The notes under the pieces are model-generated. The model saw nothing but the letters and a program-made list of their open reading frames with translations, did no database searches and was not told the DNA's origin. From Streptomyces sp. NBC_01497 (GTDB lineage: Bacteria > Actinomycetota > Actinomycetes > Streptomycetales > Streptomycetaceae), in assembly GCF_036250695.1 (NCBI RefSeq), contig NZ_CP109427.1, forward strand, positions 6,696,001-6,760,000: DNA of 64,000 nucleotides, written 5' to 3'. Position numbers and translations under genes: made by a program. Positions 36,274 through 44,537 of this stretch are shown here, piece by piece (the stretch's first letter is position 1; each line of letters begins with the position of its first letter).

Positions 36274-37738
36274 GTACGAGCGTAGCAGTGAGACCGGCGG
36301 TGACCGCAGCAGCGTGGAACAACTGGCTGATGTGGTGAGGTCGACTCTCGACCGCTATCCGGCAGGGGGAAAGCTGCCGTCGAGCCGGGAACTCGTGGAC
36401 CGGTACCGCGTCTCCCCCGTCACGGTCTCCCGCGCCCTGGCGCGGCTCGTCGCCGAGGGGCTCGTCACCACCCGGCCGGGCGCCGGCGCCTTCCGGGCCG
36501 CCGCACGCCCCCCGCTCACCCGCCCCGCCGACACGTCCTGGCAGGAGGTCTCCCTCAGCGCGGACGCCGCGGCGGACGGCGCCCCGCGCTCGGTGGACGC
36601 CTCGGGGGTGCTGGCCACACTCGCCGCGCCCCCGCCGGGCGTCATCGAGTTCAACAGCGGATACCTGCACCCCTCGCTCCAGCCAGAGCACGCGATGGCG
36701 GCGGCGCTCGCGCGCGCCGGCCGCAGACCCGGAGCCTGGGGCAGGCCGCCGATGGACGGGCTGCCGGAGTTGCGGGAATGGTTCGCCCGGGGCATCGGCG
36801 ACACCTGGACGGCCGCCGACATCCTCGTCACCGCGGGCGGCCAGGCCGCTCTGACGACCGCGCTGCGCGCCCTGGCGCCGCCCGGCGCGCCGGTGCTCGT
36901 GGAATCACCCACGTACCCCGGCCTGCTGGCCGTCGCCCGGGCCGCGGGGCTGCGGCCGGTCCCGGTGCCGGTCGACGCGGACGGGATGCGGACCGATCTG
37001 CTGGCCGACGCGTTCCGCGCCAGCGGCGCCCGGGTGGTGGTCTGCCAGCCACTGTTCCAGAACCCGACCGGCGCGGTGCTGACGGCCGGCCGGCGCGCGG
37101 AGGCGGTCCGTGTCGCGCGCGAGTACGGGGCGTTCGTCGTCGAGGACGACTTCGCCCGCCGCCTCGCCCACCAGGACGCGGGCCCGCTCCCGCGCCCCCT
37201 CGCCGCGGACGATCCCGACGGCGTCGTCGTGCACGTCAGCTCCCTGACGAAGGCCACCTCGCCGAGCCTGCGGGTGGGGGTGCTCGCCGCGCGCGGCCCC
37301 GCGCTCGAACGGCTCCGTGCCATCCACGTGGTCGACACGTTCTTCGTACCGCGGCCCCTCCAGGAGGCGGCCCTCGAACTCGTCGGCTCCGCCGCCTGGC
37401 ACCGCCACCTGGTGAGTGTCGCCGGGGAACTGCGGCGGCGCCGTGAAGCGCTCACGGCCGCCCTGCGCAGCGAACTGCCCGACCTCGCCCTCCCGCACAT
37501 CCCGTCCGGCGGCTACCACCTCTGGCCGGCGCTGCCGGACGGCGTGGACGACGGGACCCTGACCGCGGCGGCGCTGCGCGCCGGGGTCGCCATCGCTCCG
37601 GGCCGCCCCTATTTCGGTACGGAACCCCCGGCGCCGCACGTCCGGCTCAGCTTCGCCGGGGTGGCCGGCACCGCGGAGATCGCGGAGGGCGTCCACCGGC
37701 TGCGCGCCGCGTACGACGAGGCCCGCGGGCAGCGATAG
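36272..37738 (+). CDS. MocR-type GntR regulator with aminotransferase domain
   Basis: The 488-residue protein fuses a GntR winged helix (about 14-80, GGKLPSSRELVDRYRVSPVTVSRAL) to a fold-type I aminotransferase domain. The PLP lysine is in HVSSLTKATSPSLRVGVL, with NPTG at QPLFQNPTGAVLTA. MocR proteins use PLP or an amino acid-PLP adduct as a signal and usually regulate a divergent neighbour, here the EamA transporter. TATTCT at 36258-36263 lies 8 bp before the ATG, which suggests a leaderless transcript. A later GTG at 36314 is a possible alternative start. Confidence 0.9.
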   Translation: MYERSSETGGDRSSVEQLADVVRSTLDRYPAGGKLPSSRELVDRYRVSPVTVSRALARLVAEGLVTTRPGAGAFRAAARPPLTRPADTSWQEVSLSADAAADGAPRSVDASGVLATLAAPPPGVIEFNSGYLHPSLQPEHAMAAALARAGRRPGAWGRPPMDGLPELREWFARGIGDTWTAADILVTAGGQAALTTALRALAPPGAPVLVESPTYPGLLAVARAAGLRPVPVPVDADGMRTDLLADAFRASGARVVVCQPLFQNPTGAVLTAGRRAEAVRVAREYGAFVVEDDFARRLAHQDAGPLPRPLAADDPDGVVVHVSSLTKATSPSLRVGVLAARGPALERLRAIHVVDTFFVPRPLQEAALELVGSAAWHRHLVSVAGELRRRREALTAALRSELPDLALPHIPSGGYHLWPALPDGVDDGTLTAAALRAGVAIAPGRPYFGTEPPAPHVRLSFAGVAGTAEIAEGVHRLRAAYDEARGQR

Positions 37739-37934
37739 CCGCGCGCGGCGCAGGTGGAGGTGCGCGGGCGGGTGGCCCGCTCCCGCCCGGCCGGAACGCC
37801 GGGAACCCGCCCGGCCGGCGTACGAGCGCCGTACCGGGATCGCCGGGCTCGGCGGCCCGGGGCGCCGTCACACGGCCCGGCGGGGGCCCGGTACCGGAGC
37901 GGCCGGGCGCGACGAACGGCCCGGCCGGGACCGG

Positions 37935-40067
37935 TCAGACCCGGTCGTCCGGGAACGGCCCCTCGTCGAAGGGGTCTTCGGGGAAGTCGTCAGCCGGGAA
38001 CGGGTCGTCCGGCAGCGACTCCTCGGGGAACGGGTCCTTGGGACCGGCGCCGCCCTGCGGGGGCGGGGTCCGGGGCGGCCCGGTCGTCCGGGACCCGGCA
38101 GGAGCGCCGCCCTCCGCGCCGCCGCCCTGCCCGCCGAGCGTGTCGAGGATCGACTGACCGTACTTGGCCAGCTTGTTCTCGCCCACGCCGTTGATGCCGC
38201 TGAGCCCACCCAGGGTCGACGGCATCGACAGCGCGATCTCCCGCAGGGTCGCGTCGTGGAAGATCACGTACGCGGGGACGCCCTGCTCCTTCGCCGTGGC
38301 CCCCCGCCACGCGCGCAGCGCCTCGAACACGGGCACCGTCGCGGCCGGGAGGTCCACCGCCGCCGGGCGGGCCCGCCCGCCGGCACCGCTGCCGGAACCG
38401 GCGGAGCGAGGGGCCTTCGCCACCCGCTCCGGCTCCTTGCGCAGTGTCACCTTCCGCTGCCCGCCGAGCACTTCGCCGCTGCCGTCGGTCAGGACCAGCG
38501 TGCTGTACTCACCCTCGACTGCGAGCAGGCCCTGCGACAGCAGCTGTCGCGCGACGCCGCGCCACTGCGCCTCCGCGAGGTCGGCGCCGATGCCGAAGAC
38601 GCTCAGTCCGTCGTGGTCGAACTGGATGACCTTCGCCGTCTTCTTGCCGAGCAGGATGTCGATGGTCTGGCCCACCCCGAACTTCTGGTTGCGCTCGCGC
38701 TTGAGCCGTACGACGGTCGACAGCAGCTTCTGCGCCGGCACTGTGCCGTCCCAGGACTGCGGCGGGGACAGGCACGTGTCGCAGTTGCCGCAGGGGCCGC
38801 TCTTCTGCCCGAAGTAGTCCAGCAGCCGCACCCGGCGGCACTCCACCGTCTCGCACAGGGCCAGCATCGCGTCGACGTGCTCCCCGAGCATCCGCCGGTG
38901 TGCGGCGTCGCCCTCCGAGGTGTCGATCATCTTCCGCTGCTGGACGACGTCCTGGTAGCCGTACGCGAGCCAGGCCGTCGACGGCCGCCCGTCGCGGCCC
39001 GCGCGCCCCGTCTCCTGGTAGTACCCCTCCACCGACTTCGGCAGGTCGAGGTGGGCGACGAACCGCACGTCCGGCTTGTCGATACCCATACCGAACGCGA
39101 TCGTCGCGACCATCACCAGCCCGTCCTCACGCAGGAACCGGGCCTGGTTGTCCCGGCGGACCCGCGCGTCCAGGCCCGCGTGGTACGGCAGCGCGTCGAC
39201 GCCGTTCTTCACGAGGAACTCGGCGGTCTTGTCCACGGAGGCCCGCGAGAGGCAGTAGACGATGCCGGAGTCACCCGGGTGCTCGGCGCGCAGCAGTTGC
39301 AGGAGCTGGCGGCGGGGCTCGTCCTTCGGGGCGATCCGGTACTGGATGTTCGGCCGGTCGAAGCTCGCCACGAAATGACGGGCGTCCTCAAGCCCCAGCC
39401 GCGAGGCGATCTCCGCGTGCGTGGCCTCCGTGGCCGTCGCCGTGAGCGCGATGCGCGGGACGTCCGGCCACCGCTCGTGGAGCGCGGACAGGGCGAGGTA
39501 GTCCGGCCGGAAGTCGTGGCCCCACTGCGCCACGCAGTGCGCCTCGTCGATCGCGAACAGCGAGATCGTGCCCCGCTCCAGCAGCCGTACGGTCGACTCG
39601 ACCCGCAGCCGCTCCGGTGCGAGGTACAGCAGGTCCAGCTCGCCGGCGAGGAACTCGGCCTCCACCAGCCGGCGTTCGTCCAGATCCTGGGTGGAGTTGA
39701 GGAACCCGGCCCGCACACCGAGCGCCCGCAGGGCGTCCACCTGGTCCTGCATGAGCGCGATCAGGGGGGACACCACGACACCGACACCCGGGCGCACGAG
39801 TGCGGGGATCTGGTAGCAGAGGGACTTCCCGCCGCCCGTCGGCATGAGCACCAGCGCGTCACCGCCGCCGGCCACATGGTCGATGATCTCCTGCTGGCTG
39901 CCGCGGAAGGCGTCGTACCCGAACACCCGGTGCAGCACGGCGAGCGCGTCGCCGCCACGCGCCACCTCCGCGGCCGGCATCGCGGGCGCCGCGGCGGGGC
40001 CGTCCTGGAGGGAGGCCTGGTCCGGGGCCGTGCCGGTGCGGGGGGTGTCGAAGTCTGGAGCGCTCAC
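37935..40067 (-). CDS. recQ: RecQ-family ATP-dependent DNA helicase
   Basis: The 710-residue helicase has Walker [18 protein letters not shown] (about 74-90), a DEAH box [18 protein letters not shown] (173-190), and motif VI-type [10 protein letters not shown]. The RecQ zinc cluster has [10 protein letters not shown] followed by CGNCDTC. A winged-helix region and an HRDC domain (about 575-640) follow. The last ~50 residues are a Pro/Asp/Glu-rich tail with repeated DPF/DDPF units, unusual for RecQ. It begins with GTG at 40067. It acts in recombination and fork repair in the cytoplasm. It is transcribed divergently from the lysR-type gene. Confidence 0.93.
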   Translation of the reverse strand: MSAPDFDTPRTGTAPDQASLQDGPAAAPAMPAAEVARGGDALAVLHRVFGYDAFRGSQQEIIDHVAGGGDALVLMPTGGGKSLCYQIPALVRPGVGVVVSPLIALMQDQVDALRALGVRAGFLNSTQDLDERRLVEAEFLAGELDLLYLAPERLRVESTVRLLERGTISLFAIDEAHCVAQWGHDFRPDYLALSALHERWPDVPRIALTATATEATHAEIASRLGLEDARHFVASFDRPNIQYRIAPKDEPRRQLLQLLRAEHPGDSGIVYCLSRASVDKTAEFLVKNGVDALPYHAGLDARVRRDNQARFLREDGLVMVATIAFGMGIDKPDVRFVAHLDLPKSVEGYYQETGRAGRDGRPSTAWLAYGYQDVVQQRKMIDTSEGDAAHRRMLGEHVDAMLALCETVECRRVRLLDYFGQKSGPCGNCDTCLSPPQSWDGTVPAQKLLSTVVRLKRERNQKFGVGQTIDILLGKKTAKVIQFDHDGLSVFGIGADLAEAQWRGVARQLLSQGLLAVEGEYSTLVLTDGSGEVLGGQRKVTLRKEPERVAKAPRSAGSGSGAGGRARPAAVDLPAATVPVFEALRAWRGATAKEQGVPAYVIFHDATLREIALSMPSTLGGLSGINGVGENKLAKYGQSILDTLGGQGGGAEGGAPAGSRTTGPPRTPPPQGGAGPKDPFPEESLPDDPFPADDFPEDPFDEGPFPDDRV

Positions 40068-40126
40068 GGCCCCGAGTCTAGGGGCGCGGTACGACAGCCG
40101 TGCCCGGCGACCGGAACACGGACCGC

Positions 40127-40290
40127 CACCGTGACCCGGCGCACCGTGACCCGGCGCACCGGGTCACGGGAAGCACGCGCCGCGAGCGCCGCGGACTCCG
40201 GGGCCGGGGCCGGGCGAGGACTGCGGCTGGGCGGGGGCCGCGGCTGGGCAGGGGGCGGCCGGGCAGGGGGCGGCCGGGCAGGGGGCGGCC
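40127..40290. repeat. tandem repeats and hairpin in the recQ-lysR gap
   Basis: The 292-bp divergent gap contains two perfect 15-bp units CACCGTGACCCGGCG (40127-40141, 40142-40156). An 11-bp stem (40144-40154 with 40159-40169, loop CGCA) overlaps the second. Further on are three perfect 15-bp units GGGCAGGGGGCGGCC (40246-40290). The G-rich plus strand of the second set could form a quadruplex. No gene is visible in the gap. Confidence 0.85.
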
Positions 40291-40359
40291 GGGCCCCGTC
40301 CCGGCGGAGCGCCATACCCTTGAGGTATCAGGCCGGGGCAGGCCGCTCAGGGAGAGTGG

Positions 40360-41223
40360 ATGGACATCGATCTCAGGAAGCTGCGGTACTTCGTCGCCGT
40401 CGCGCAGGAGCTGCACTTCCGCCGGGCCGCCGAGCGCCTGCACATCGCGCAGCCCGTGCTGTCCCGGCAGATCCGGGCCCTGGAGAGCGACCTGGGGGCG
40501 GAGCTGCTGCGCCGGGACAGGCGCTCCACCGAGCTGACGGAGGCGGGACGCCGGCTGCTGGAGGACGCTCCGGCGCTGCTCGCGTCCGCGCAGGCAGTGC
40601 GGCGCAGGGTGGCCGACGCGACGCGCGCGGTCCCGAGGTTCGGGGTCGCGTTCATGCCCGGGATCACCGTCACCTCGGCCGTGCGCGCCCTGACCGCGCG
40701 CCATCCGGACCTCACGGTCGACGTCATGCGGACGTACTGGGGCGAGCAGGCGCAGGTGGTGCTGGACGGCCGGGTCGACGTCTGCTTCGTGCGCGTACCG
40801 GTGGACCGGCGCGGACTGCGCCTGCACCCGCTGTTCGAGGAGCCTCGGGTGGCGGTGCTGCCGGCCGGTCACCGGCTCGCGGGCAAGCCGTCGGTCGGTA
40901 TCGCGGACCTGGCCGGGGAGTACCTGCTGCAGGACCCGGACGCGGTGCCCGAATGGCGCGATCTGCCGGGGCGCGGTGACGTGCCGTCCCGCAGCCGGCC
41001 GCGGGCGGCCACGGTGGAGGAGAAGCTCGAATACGTGGCGGCGCGCGAGGGCCTGGTGATCCTGCCGTTGTCGGCCGCGGCGTTCTACACGCGCGAGGAC
41101 ATCGTCCACGTGCCGGTCCACGACATCCCGCCGGGTCAGGTGCAGCTGGCCTGGAGCGCGGACCGCGGCACCCCGCTGATCGCGGAGTTCACGGCGCTCG
41201 CGAGCGCCTGCTACGAGGGCTGA
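40360..41223 (+). CDS. LysR-family transcriptional regulator
   Basis: The 287-residue regulator begins MDIDLRKLRYFVAVAQELHF and has the LysR helix-turn-helix RRAAERLHIAQPVLSRQIRALESDLGAELLRR, followed by a periplasmic-binding-like effector domain (PRFGVAFMPGITVTSAVRAL onward). Length is slightly below the usual ~300. There is no divergent metabolic gene to suggest a target: recQ lies upstream in the opposite direction. Short tandem repeats fill its upstream region. Confidence 0.92.
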   Translation: MDIDLRKLRYFVAVAQELHFRRAAERLHIAQPVLSRQIRALESDLGAELLRRDRRSTELTEAGRRLLEDAPALLASAQAVRRRVADATRAVPRFGVAFMPGITVTSAVRALTARHPDLTVDVMRTYWGEQAQVVLDGRVDVCFVRVPVDRRGLRLHPLFEEPRVAVLPAGHRLAGKPSVGIADLAGEYLLQDPDAVPEWRDLPGRGDVPSRSRPRAATVEEKLEYVAAREGLVILPLSAAAFYTREDIVHVPVHDIPPGQVQLAWSADRGTPLIAEFTALASACYEG

Positions 41224-41249
41224 GGCGGGGGCCCCTCCGCCTCCCGCCG

Positions 41250-42569
41250 TCACACGAAGCGTGAACTCGGCACCGGTCCTGACGAGTCGAGTCGCTCCCG
41301 GTCGCCCCGCAGCCAGCAGTCGCGTACCGCGGTGACGAACCGGGCGAAGTGCTCGGCCGGGTCGTCGGGCCCTTCGCCGTCCCCGCTGTCCGGCGCGGGG
41401 TCGGCGGCGCTGATGCCGGCCGCGACGGCGCCGGCGGGCCGGTCGTCGGGGGGTGTCCGCCGTACGCCGCCGCCGGCTCCGTGCCGCAGGCGCCCGTCCC
41501 AGGGCGGCACCACCGACTGGTGCAGCAGGCCCACGCTGTCGGCGGTGACGGCCGGGGCGTCGGACCAGCTGCTCGCGTGCTCGTGGAGCACCTGGCCCGG
41601 GACGCGCCGGAACAGCCGGCGGCGCAGTTCGGGCCCACCGCGTCGCGCCGTGAGCCTGTTCAGGTCGTACGCCACGACGACGGTGTCCTGCCGGCCGGGT
41701 TCGAAGGGCCGCGCGGGCAGACCGAGCACGTCGGCGGCGGCGAGGCCGAGGACCTGGCTGCCGCGGTCGGGCAGCAGCGACACCGAGCGCGGCGCCACCC
41801 CCGCGCTCTCCAGCAGCGCCCCGAGCCGCAGCAGCCCCCGGAGGCACTGGCCGTAGGTGTCCTGGAGCCAGGCGTAGCGGCCGTTCATGCCCGCCTCGAA
41901 GCCGAAGGGGGACAGGGTGCCGAGGACCGTGCCGCCCAGGACGAACTGCCAGCCGCGCAGGTCGGTCGCGTCCAGCGCACTGGTGCGCGCGACGCTCGCG
42001 GCCCGCGCCAGCATGCGGCGCTGCCGCTCCCGCGCCGGCGCCCAGCGCGGGTCCACCGGGTCGGGCAGCACCTCGGCCCGGTCCCGGGCCGGCGCGAGGT
42101 CGCCGGCCATGAGGGCGTTGACGACGAGGAGGTGGCCGTCGGGCCACTCCTGGAACCGGTCCTCGTAGCGCATCAGCAGGTCGGTGGCTTCCCGGTGCCG
42201 CCCCTGCCGCTCGTACGCCGCCACCAGTTCCCTGACGACCGCGAGGAGGTCCGGGTTCAGCCGGAGCGCCTCGCGCAGGGCGGGCACCGACATCCAGGGC
42301 GGACCGCGTTCGGCGCAGGCGTACCCGAAGCGGTGGAGCGCGAGTCCGCTGCGGGGCGCCCCGGCGAGTGTCCCGGCGGCGGAGCCGAGGTCGTCGAAAC
42401 CGGCGGCCTCGGCGGCCCGGCGCACGACGAGCGCCATCTCCGCCAGGGGCAGCGTCTCCGCGCCCGCCCGCAGCCGCCGCAGCGCTCCGGGTACGTCCCC
42501 GGCGTCCAAGAGCTCCCAGCACTCCAGGAGTTCGGGCGTATTCGGTCGGCGTCTTTTGGACGAGAACAT
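41250..42569 (-). CDS. TPR-like hypothetical protein
   Basis: The 439-residue product has a helical-repeat N-terminal half (LECWELLDAGDVPGALRRLR, VPALREALRLNPDLLAVVRELVAAYERQGRHREATDLLMRYE), suggestive of TPR repeats. Its C-terminal half contains WQFVLGGTVLGTLSPFGFEAGMNGRYAWLQDTYGQCLRGLLRL, which I do not recognise; I believe it is shared among Streptomyces homologues. There is no signal peptide or catalytic motif. The protein begins MFSSKRRRPNTPELLECWEL. Its start lies 118 bp from the left end of the transposon, so before the insertion this gene and argC shared a divergent intergenic region of about 195 bp. Confidence 0.7.
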   Translation of the reverse strand: MFSSKRRRPNTPELLECWELLDAGDVPGALRRLRAGAETLPLAEMALVVRRAAEAAGFDDLGSAAGTLAGAPRSGLALHRFGYACAERGPPWMSVPALREALRLNPDLLAVVRELVAAYERQGRHREATDLLMRYEDRFQEWPDGHLLVVNALMAGDLAPARDRAEVLPDPVDPRWAPARERQRRMLARAASVARTSALDATDLRGWQFVLGGTVLGTLSPFGFEAGMNGRYAWLQDTYGQCLRGLLRLGALLESAGVAPRSVSLLPDRGSQVLGLAAADVLGLPARPFEPGRQDTVVVAYDLNRLTARRGGPELRRRLFRRVPGQVLHEHASSWSDAPAVTADSVGLLHQSVVPPWDGRLRHGAGGGVRRTPPDDRPAGAVAAGISAADPAPDSGDGEGPDDPAEHFARFVTAVRDCWLRGDRERLDSSGPVPSSRFV

Positions 42570-42679
42570 GCCGGGGATTCTCTACGGCGGCCCGGAAACG
42601 CAACAACGTGATCATCGATCCTCTCGGCATGTGAACGGACATTGCCGCGAAGGGCCCCAAGCGGCCGAAAGGCGTCCCC

Positions 42680-42687
42680 GGAGCCGG
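42680..42687. repeat. target-site duplication candidate, left copy
   Basis: GGAGCCGG abuts the left tip of the Tn7-like element. It recurs at 50922-50929, just outside the 232-bp element, and its first five bases GGAGC recur at 50685-50689 between the two elements. An uninterrupted target would read CCCC-GGAGCCGG-TGGCC. Confidence 0.8.
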
Positions 42688-42735
42688 TGAGACTGAGTGC
42701 TCTACTTGGCCCGTTCGGCCAAGTAGAGCACTCAG
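42688..42735. repeat. left end of the Tn7-like element: paired inverted TnsB-site-like repeats
   Basis: After the tip TGAGA come CTGAGTGCTCTACTTGGCC (42693-42711), a 5-bp spacer CGTTC, and the exact reverse complement GGCCAAGTAGAGCACTCAG (42717-42735). This gives a perfect 19-bp dyad. The same two-site layout, less perfect, occurs at 50695-50737. The repeat core matches those at the right end, so these are the probable transposase-binding sites. It sits 23 bp past the stop codon of a cargo gene and could also act as its transcription terminator. Confidence 0.85.
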
Positions 42736-42757
42736 CAGGTGGACAGGACCGGGGGCG

Positions 42758-43420
42758 TCAGTTGCCGCCCAGGCCCCATGCGTCGAGGCTGCCGTAGATG
42801 TGGGCCTCTCGGCAGTGGGGGGCAGCGAACCCGACGGCCTCGCCGCGGTAGATGGCGATGAGGGAGTCCTTGCCCCGCCACCAGGTGTCGGTGAGTCCCT
42901 CGACTTCGGGTACTGGCTCGAATCCGTTGAGGTCCAGGTGGTCGACGGCGTCGCCTTTGATCTTCGTGACGGTCTTGGCCCAGTAGCCCGCGTGGTGGGC
43001 CAGTGCCAGGGCTTCCACCCATCCCTCTGTGCTGGCGTGCAGTGGTGTCCACTGGTGGGCATCGATGCCGAACTCGCCTGCGGGCCCGATCATGAATCCG
43101 TGGGCCATGGACACGCGGCAACCGCCGGCCGGGAATCTCCATCCGTCTGCGGCCGGGCCATCGGGAACGTCGGCTTCTAGAACGCGCGGGCCGCCTTCAT
43201 AGGCGGGGGCGGGAGGCAGGGCGATGCCGCCCCAGCGCTCCTGGAAGGCCACGGCCCGGTCGATCTCCGCAGCAGGTATCCCGTGCTCGAGCCACCCGTC
43301 CCTATGGGACCGGATGTCCCGGTGGGGAACCCGCAGTCCGTGCGCCTCGACGAAGTAGCGGGCCCGGCGGCTCAGCCCTTCTGGCGCCCGGAAGGCACGC
43401 AGCACTCGTGTGTCCGCCAT
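42758..43420 (-). CDS. transposon cargo: unknown protein, possibly SMI1/KNR4 (SUKH)-like
   Basis: The 220-residue soluble protein starts MADTRVLRAFRAPEGLSRRA. The segment AEIDRAVAFQERWGGIALPPAP, followed later by GEFGIDAHQWTPLHASTEGWVEALALAHH, weakly recalls SMI1/KNR4 domains, which often serve as toxin immunity proteins. This is a pattern impression, not a firm match. It overlaps the upstream DUF2199 gene by one base (TAATG), so the two are co-translated. It is the cargo gene closest to the left end. No toxin gene is present in the element, so a stand-alone protective role would be speculation. Confidence 0.55.
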   Translation of the reverse strand: MADTRVLRAFRAPEGLSRRARYFVEAHGLRVPHRDIRSHRDGWLEHGIPAAEIDRAVAFQERWGGIALPPAPAYEGGPRVLEADVPDGPAADGWRFPAGGCRVSMAHGFMIGPAGEFGIDAHQWTPLHASTEGWVEALALAHHAGYWAKTVTKIKGDAVDHLDLNGFEPVPEVEGLTDTWWRGKDSLIAIYRGEAVGFAAPHCREAHIYGSLDAWGLGGN

Positions 43421-43947
43421 TAGGACTGGTTCCTATCGAGGGAGGTGTGCAGCACCGCCGCGGCGATCTCCTCTACGCGGTCCCGGGTGATTCCCGTGCG
43501 CTGTTCGACGGCGAGGGGGTGGTCGGTGGGTTCGAGTTCGACGAAGGGGCGCTCGCCGACCGGGCGGGTGTGGACGTGGGTCTTCAAGTTGAGAGTTGTG
43601 GGCGAGTAAGCCAAGAGGTCAGTAGTAAGCCAGCCGAAGTAGGGCTCTTCCGCTTCTCGACCGGGGGCGTCCCACAAGTCCGCCGCGTGGGAGAAGTTCT
43701 CGCGGCTTAGCGAGACCCAGACAGCCCAGGAAAACACCTCGCCGCTGCCGATGACCGGTATCTCAATCAGGCCCTTGACGAAGTAGTGCTGTGCCCGGAT
43801 CACGCACTGCTCCGAGGAGAGCAGGCAGTCGTCCGCGTCAGCGAAGGCTGGATCCCACACGGTCGGGGCCTCGGCCGCGTAGTTCATGGGCAGCTCAGGG
43901 TGGTGCGCCCCACAGCACGAGCAGGTGAATCCGGTAACGTCGGTCAT
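43420..43947 (-). CDS. transposon cargo: DUF2199 domain protein
   Basis: The 175-residue protein begins MTDVTGFTCSCCGAHHPELP, the N-terminal CxCCG-H signature of DUF2199, and continues with LLSSEQCVIRAQHYFVKGLIEIPV and VWVSLSRENF, also typical. The ATG at 43947 is chosen because homology begins there; a GTG at 43977 is in frame. The clustered Cys and His residues could bind a metal. The family has no known function. The gene is probably co-transcribed with the next, and both point toward the left end of the transposon. Confidence 0.78.
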   Translation of the reverse strand: MTDVTGFTCSCCGAHHPELPMNYAAEAPTVWDPAFADADDCLLSSEQCVIRAQHYFVKGLIEIPVIGSGEVFSWAVWVSLSRENFSHAADLWDAPGREAEEPYFGWLTTDLLAYSPTTLNLKTHVHTRPVGERPFVELEPTDHPLAVEQRTGITRDRVEEIAAAVLHTSLDRNQS

Positions 43948-44045
43948 GACATGGAGCCTAGTGATCGCCTCCGCCACCCTCGATCGTTGGCGAGCGATAC
44001 CTGCCCATCGGCAAGTGCGGGACGGGGAGCGAGGATGATGGGTGC

Positions 44046-44423
44046 ATGTCTTCCTTGTCCATCGCGCCTCGTCCCCTGAACGACTCTGAGCGAGCTGTGC
44101 TGGAGTGTGTCCTCTCGATTGACTTTGTCGGCGCTTCAGCGCTGCGGAGCCAGTTGGACCAGACGGAAGTCGTGGCCATCTGGGCGCCCGATTCCGTGAG
44201 TATCGACCTGCGGGTTCGTGAGCCGGCGCAGCGTGCGGCCATGGCCTCCGAACTTGTTCCCGTCGACGCCCAAGTCCTCAACCAGTTCGGCGAGTACGTC
44301 GGTGAGCTGCTGGTATGGACTGAGGGAGGCGACACCCTGGCGGGTCTGGAATATGCCTGGATTACCGACGAGATGCCGACCTCTCTGCCATCTGTCGACC
44401 GATTGCAGCTCACAGTCCGCTGA
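44046..44423 (+). CDS. transposon cargo: small hypothetical protein
   Basis: The 125-residue acidic protein begins MSSLSIAPRPLNDSERAVLE. It is predicted soluble with mixed alpha/beta character (DFVGASALRSQLDQTEVVAIW, SVSIDLRVREPAQRAAMASE) and has no motif I recognise. It is divergent from the DUF2199 gene with a 98-bp shared upstream region, and convergent with tniQ. Local codon use is less GC-biased than in host genes, which supports acquisition with the element. The next 114 bp up to the tniQ stop hold nothing I can identify. Confidence 0.6.
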   Translation: MSSLSIAPRPLNDSERAVLECVLSIDFVGASALRSQLDQTEVVAIWAPDSVSIDLRVREPAQRAAMASELVPVDAQVLNQFGEYVGELLVWTEGGDTLAGLEYAWITDEMPTSLPSVDRLQLTVR

Positions 44424-44537
44424 GTGCCTGCCGCCTCATGCTGCGCAGGGAGATCGGGCGTCAAAGAAATCGACCTTCCGGCGGCAACCAGAGCGCTCAG
44501 ATCCGTTGCAGGGCCCAGATAGGGGGCACTGTCGGTA

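Noticed and set aside
40246..40290. Short tandem repeats as a CRISPR array
   Set aside because: Units are 15 bp and contiguous with no spacers, and no cas genes are present.
42693..42735. Reading the perfect dyad purely as a Rho-independent terminator
   Set aside because: Its arms are copies of the transposon end repeat and it begins 5 bp from the tip, so transposase binding explains it better; termination may be a secondary effect.
40078..43062. 994-codon minus-strand open frame spanning the lysR gene, TPR gene and the transposon left end
   Set aside because: It crosses the element boundary and covers three better-supported genes; composition is that of a GC-skew artefact.
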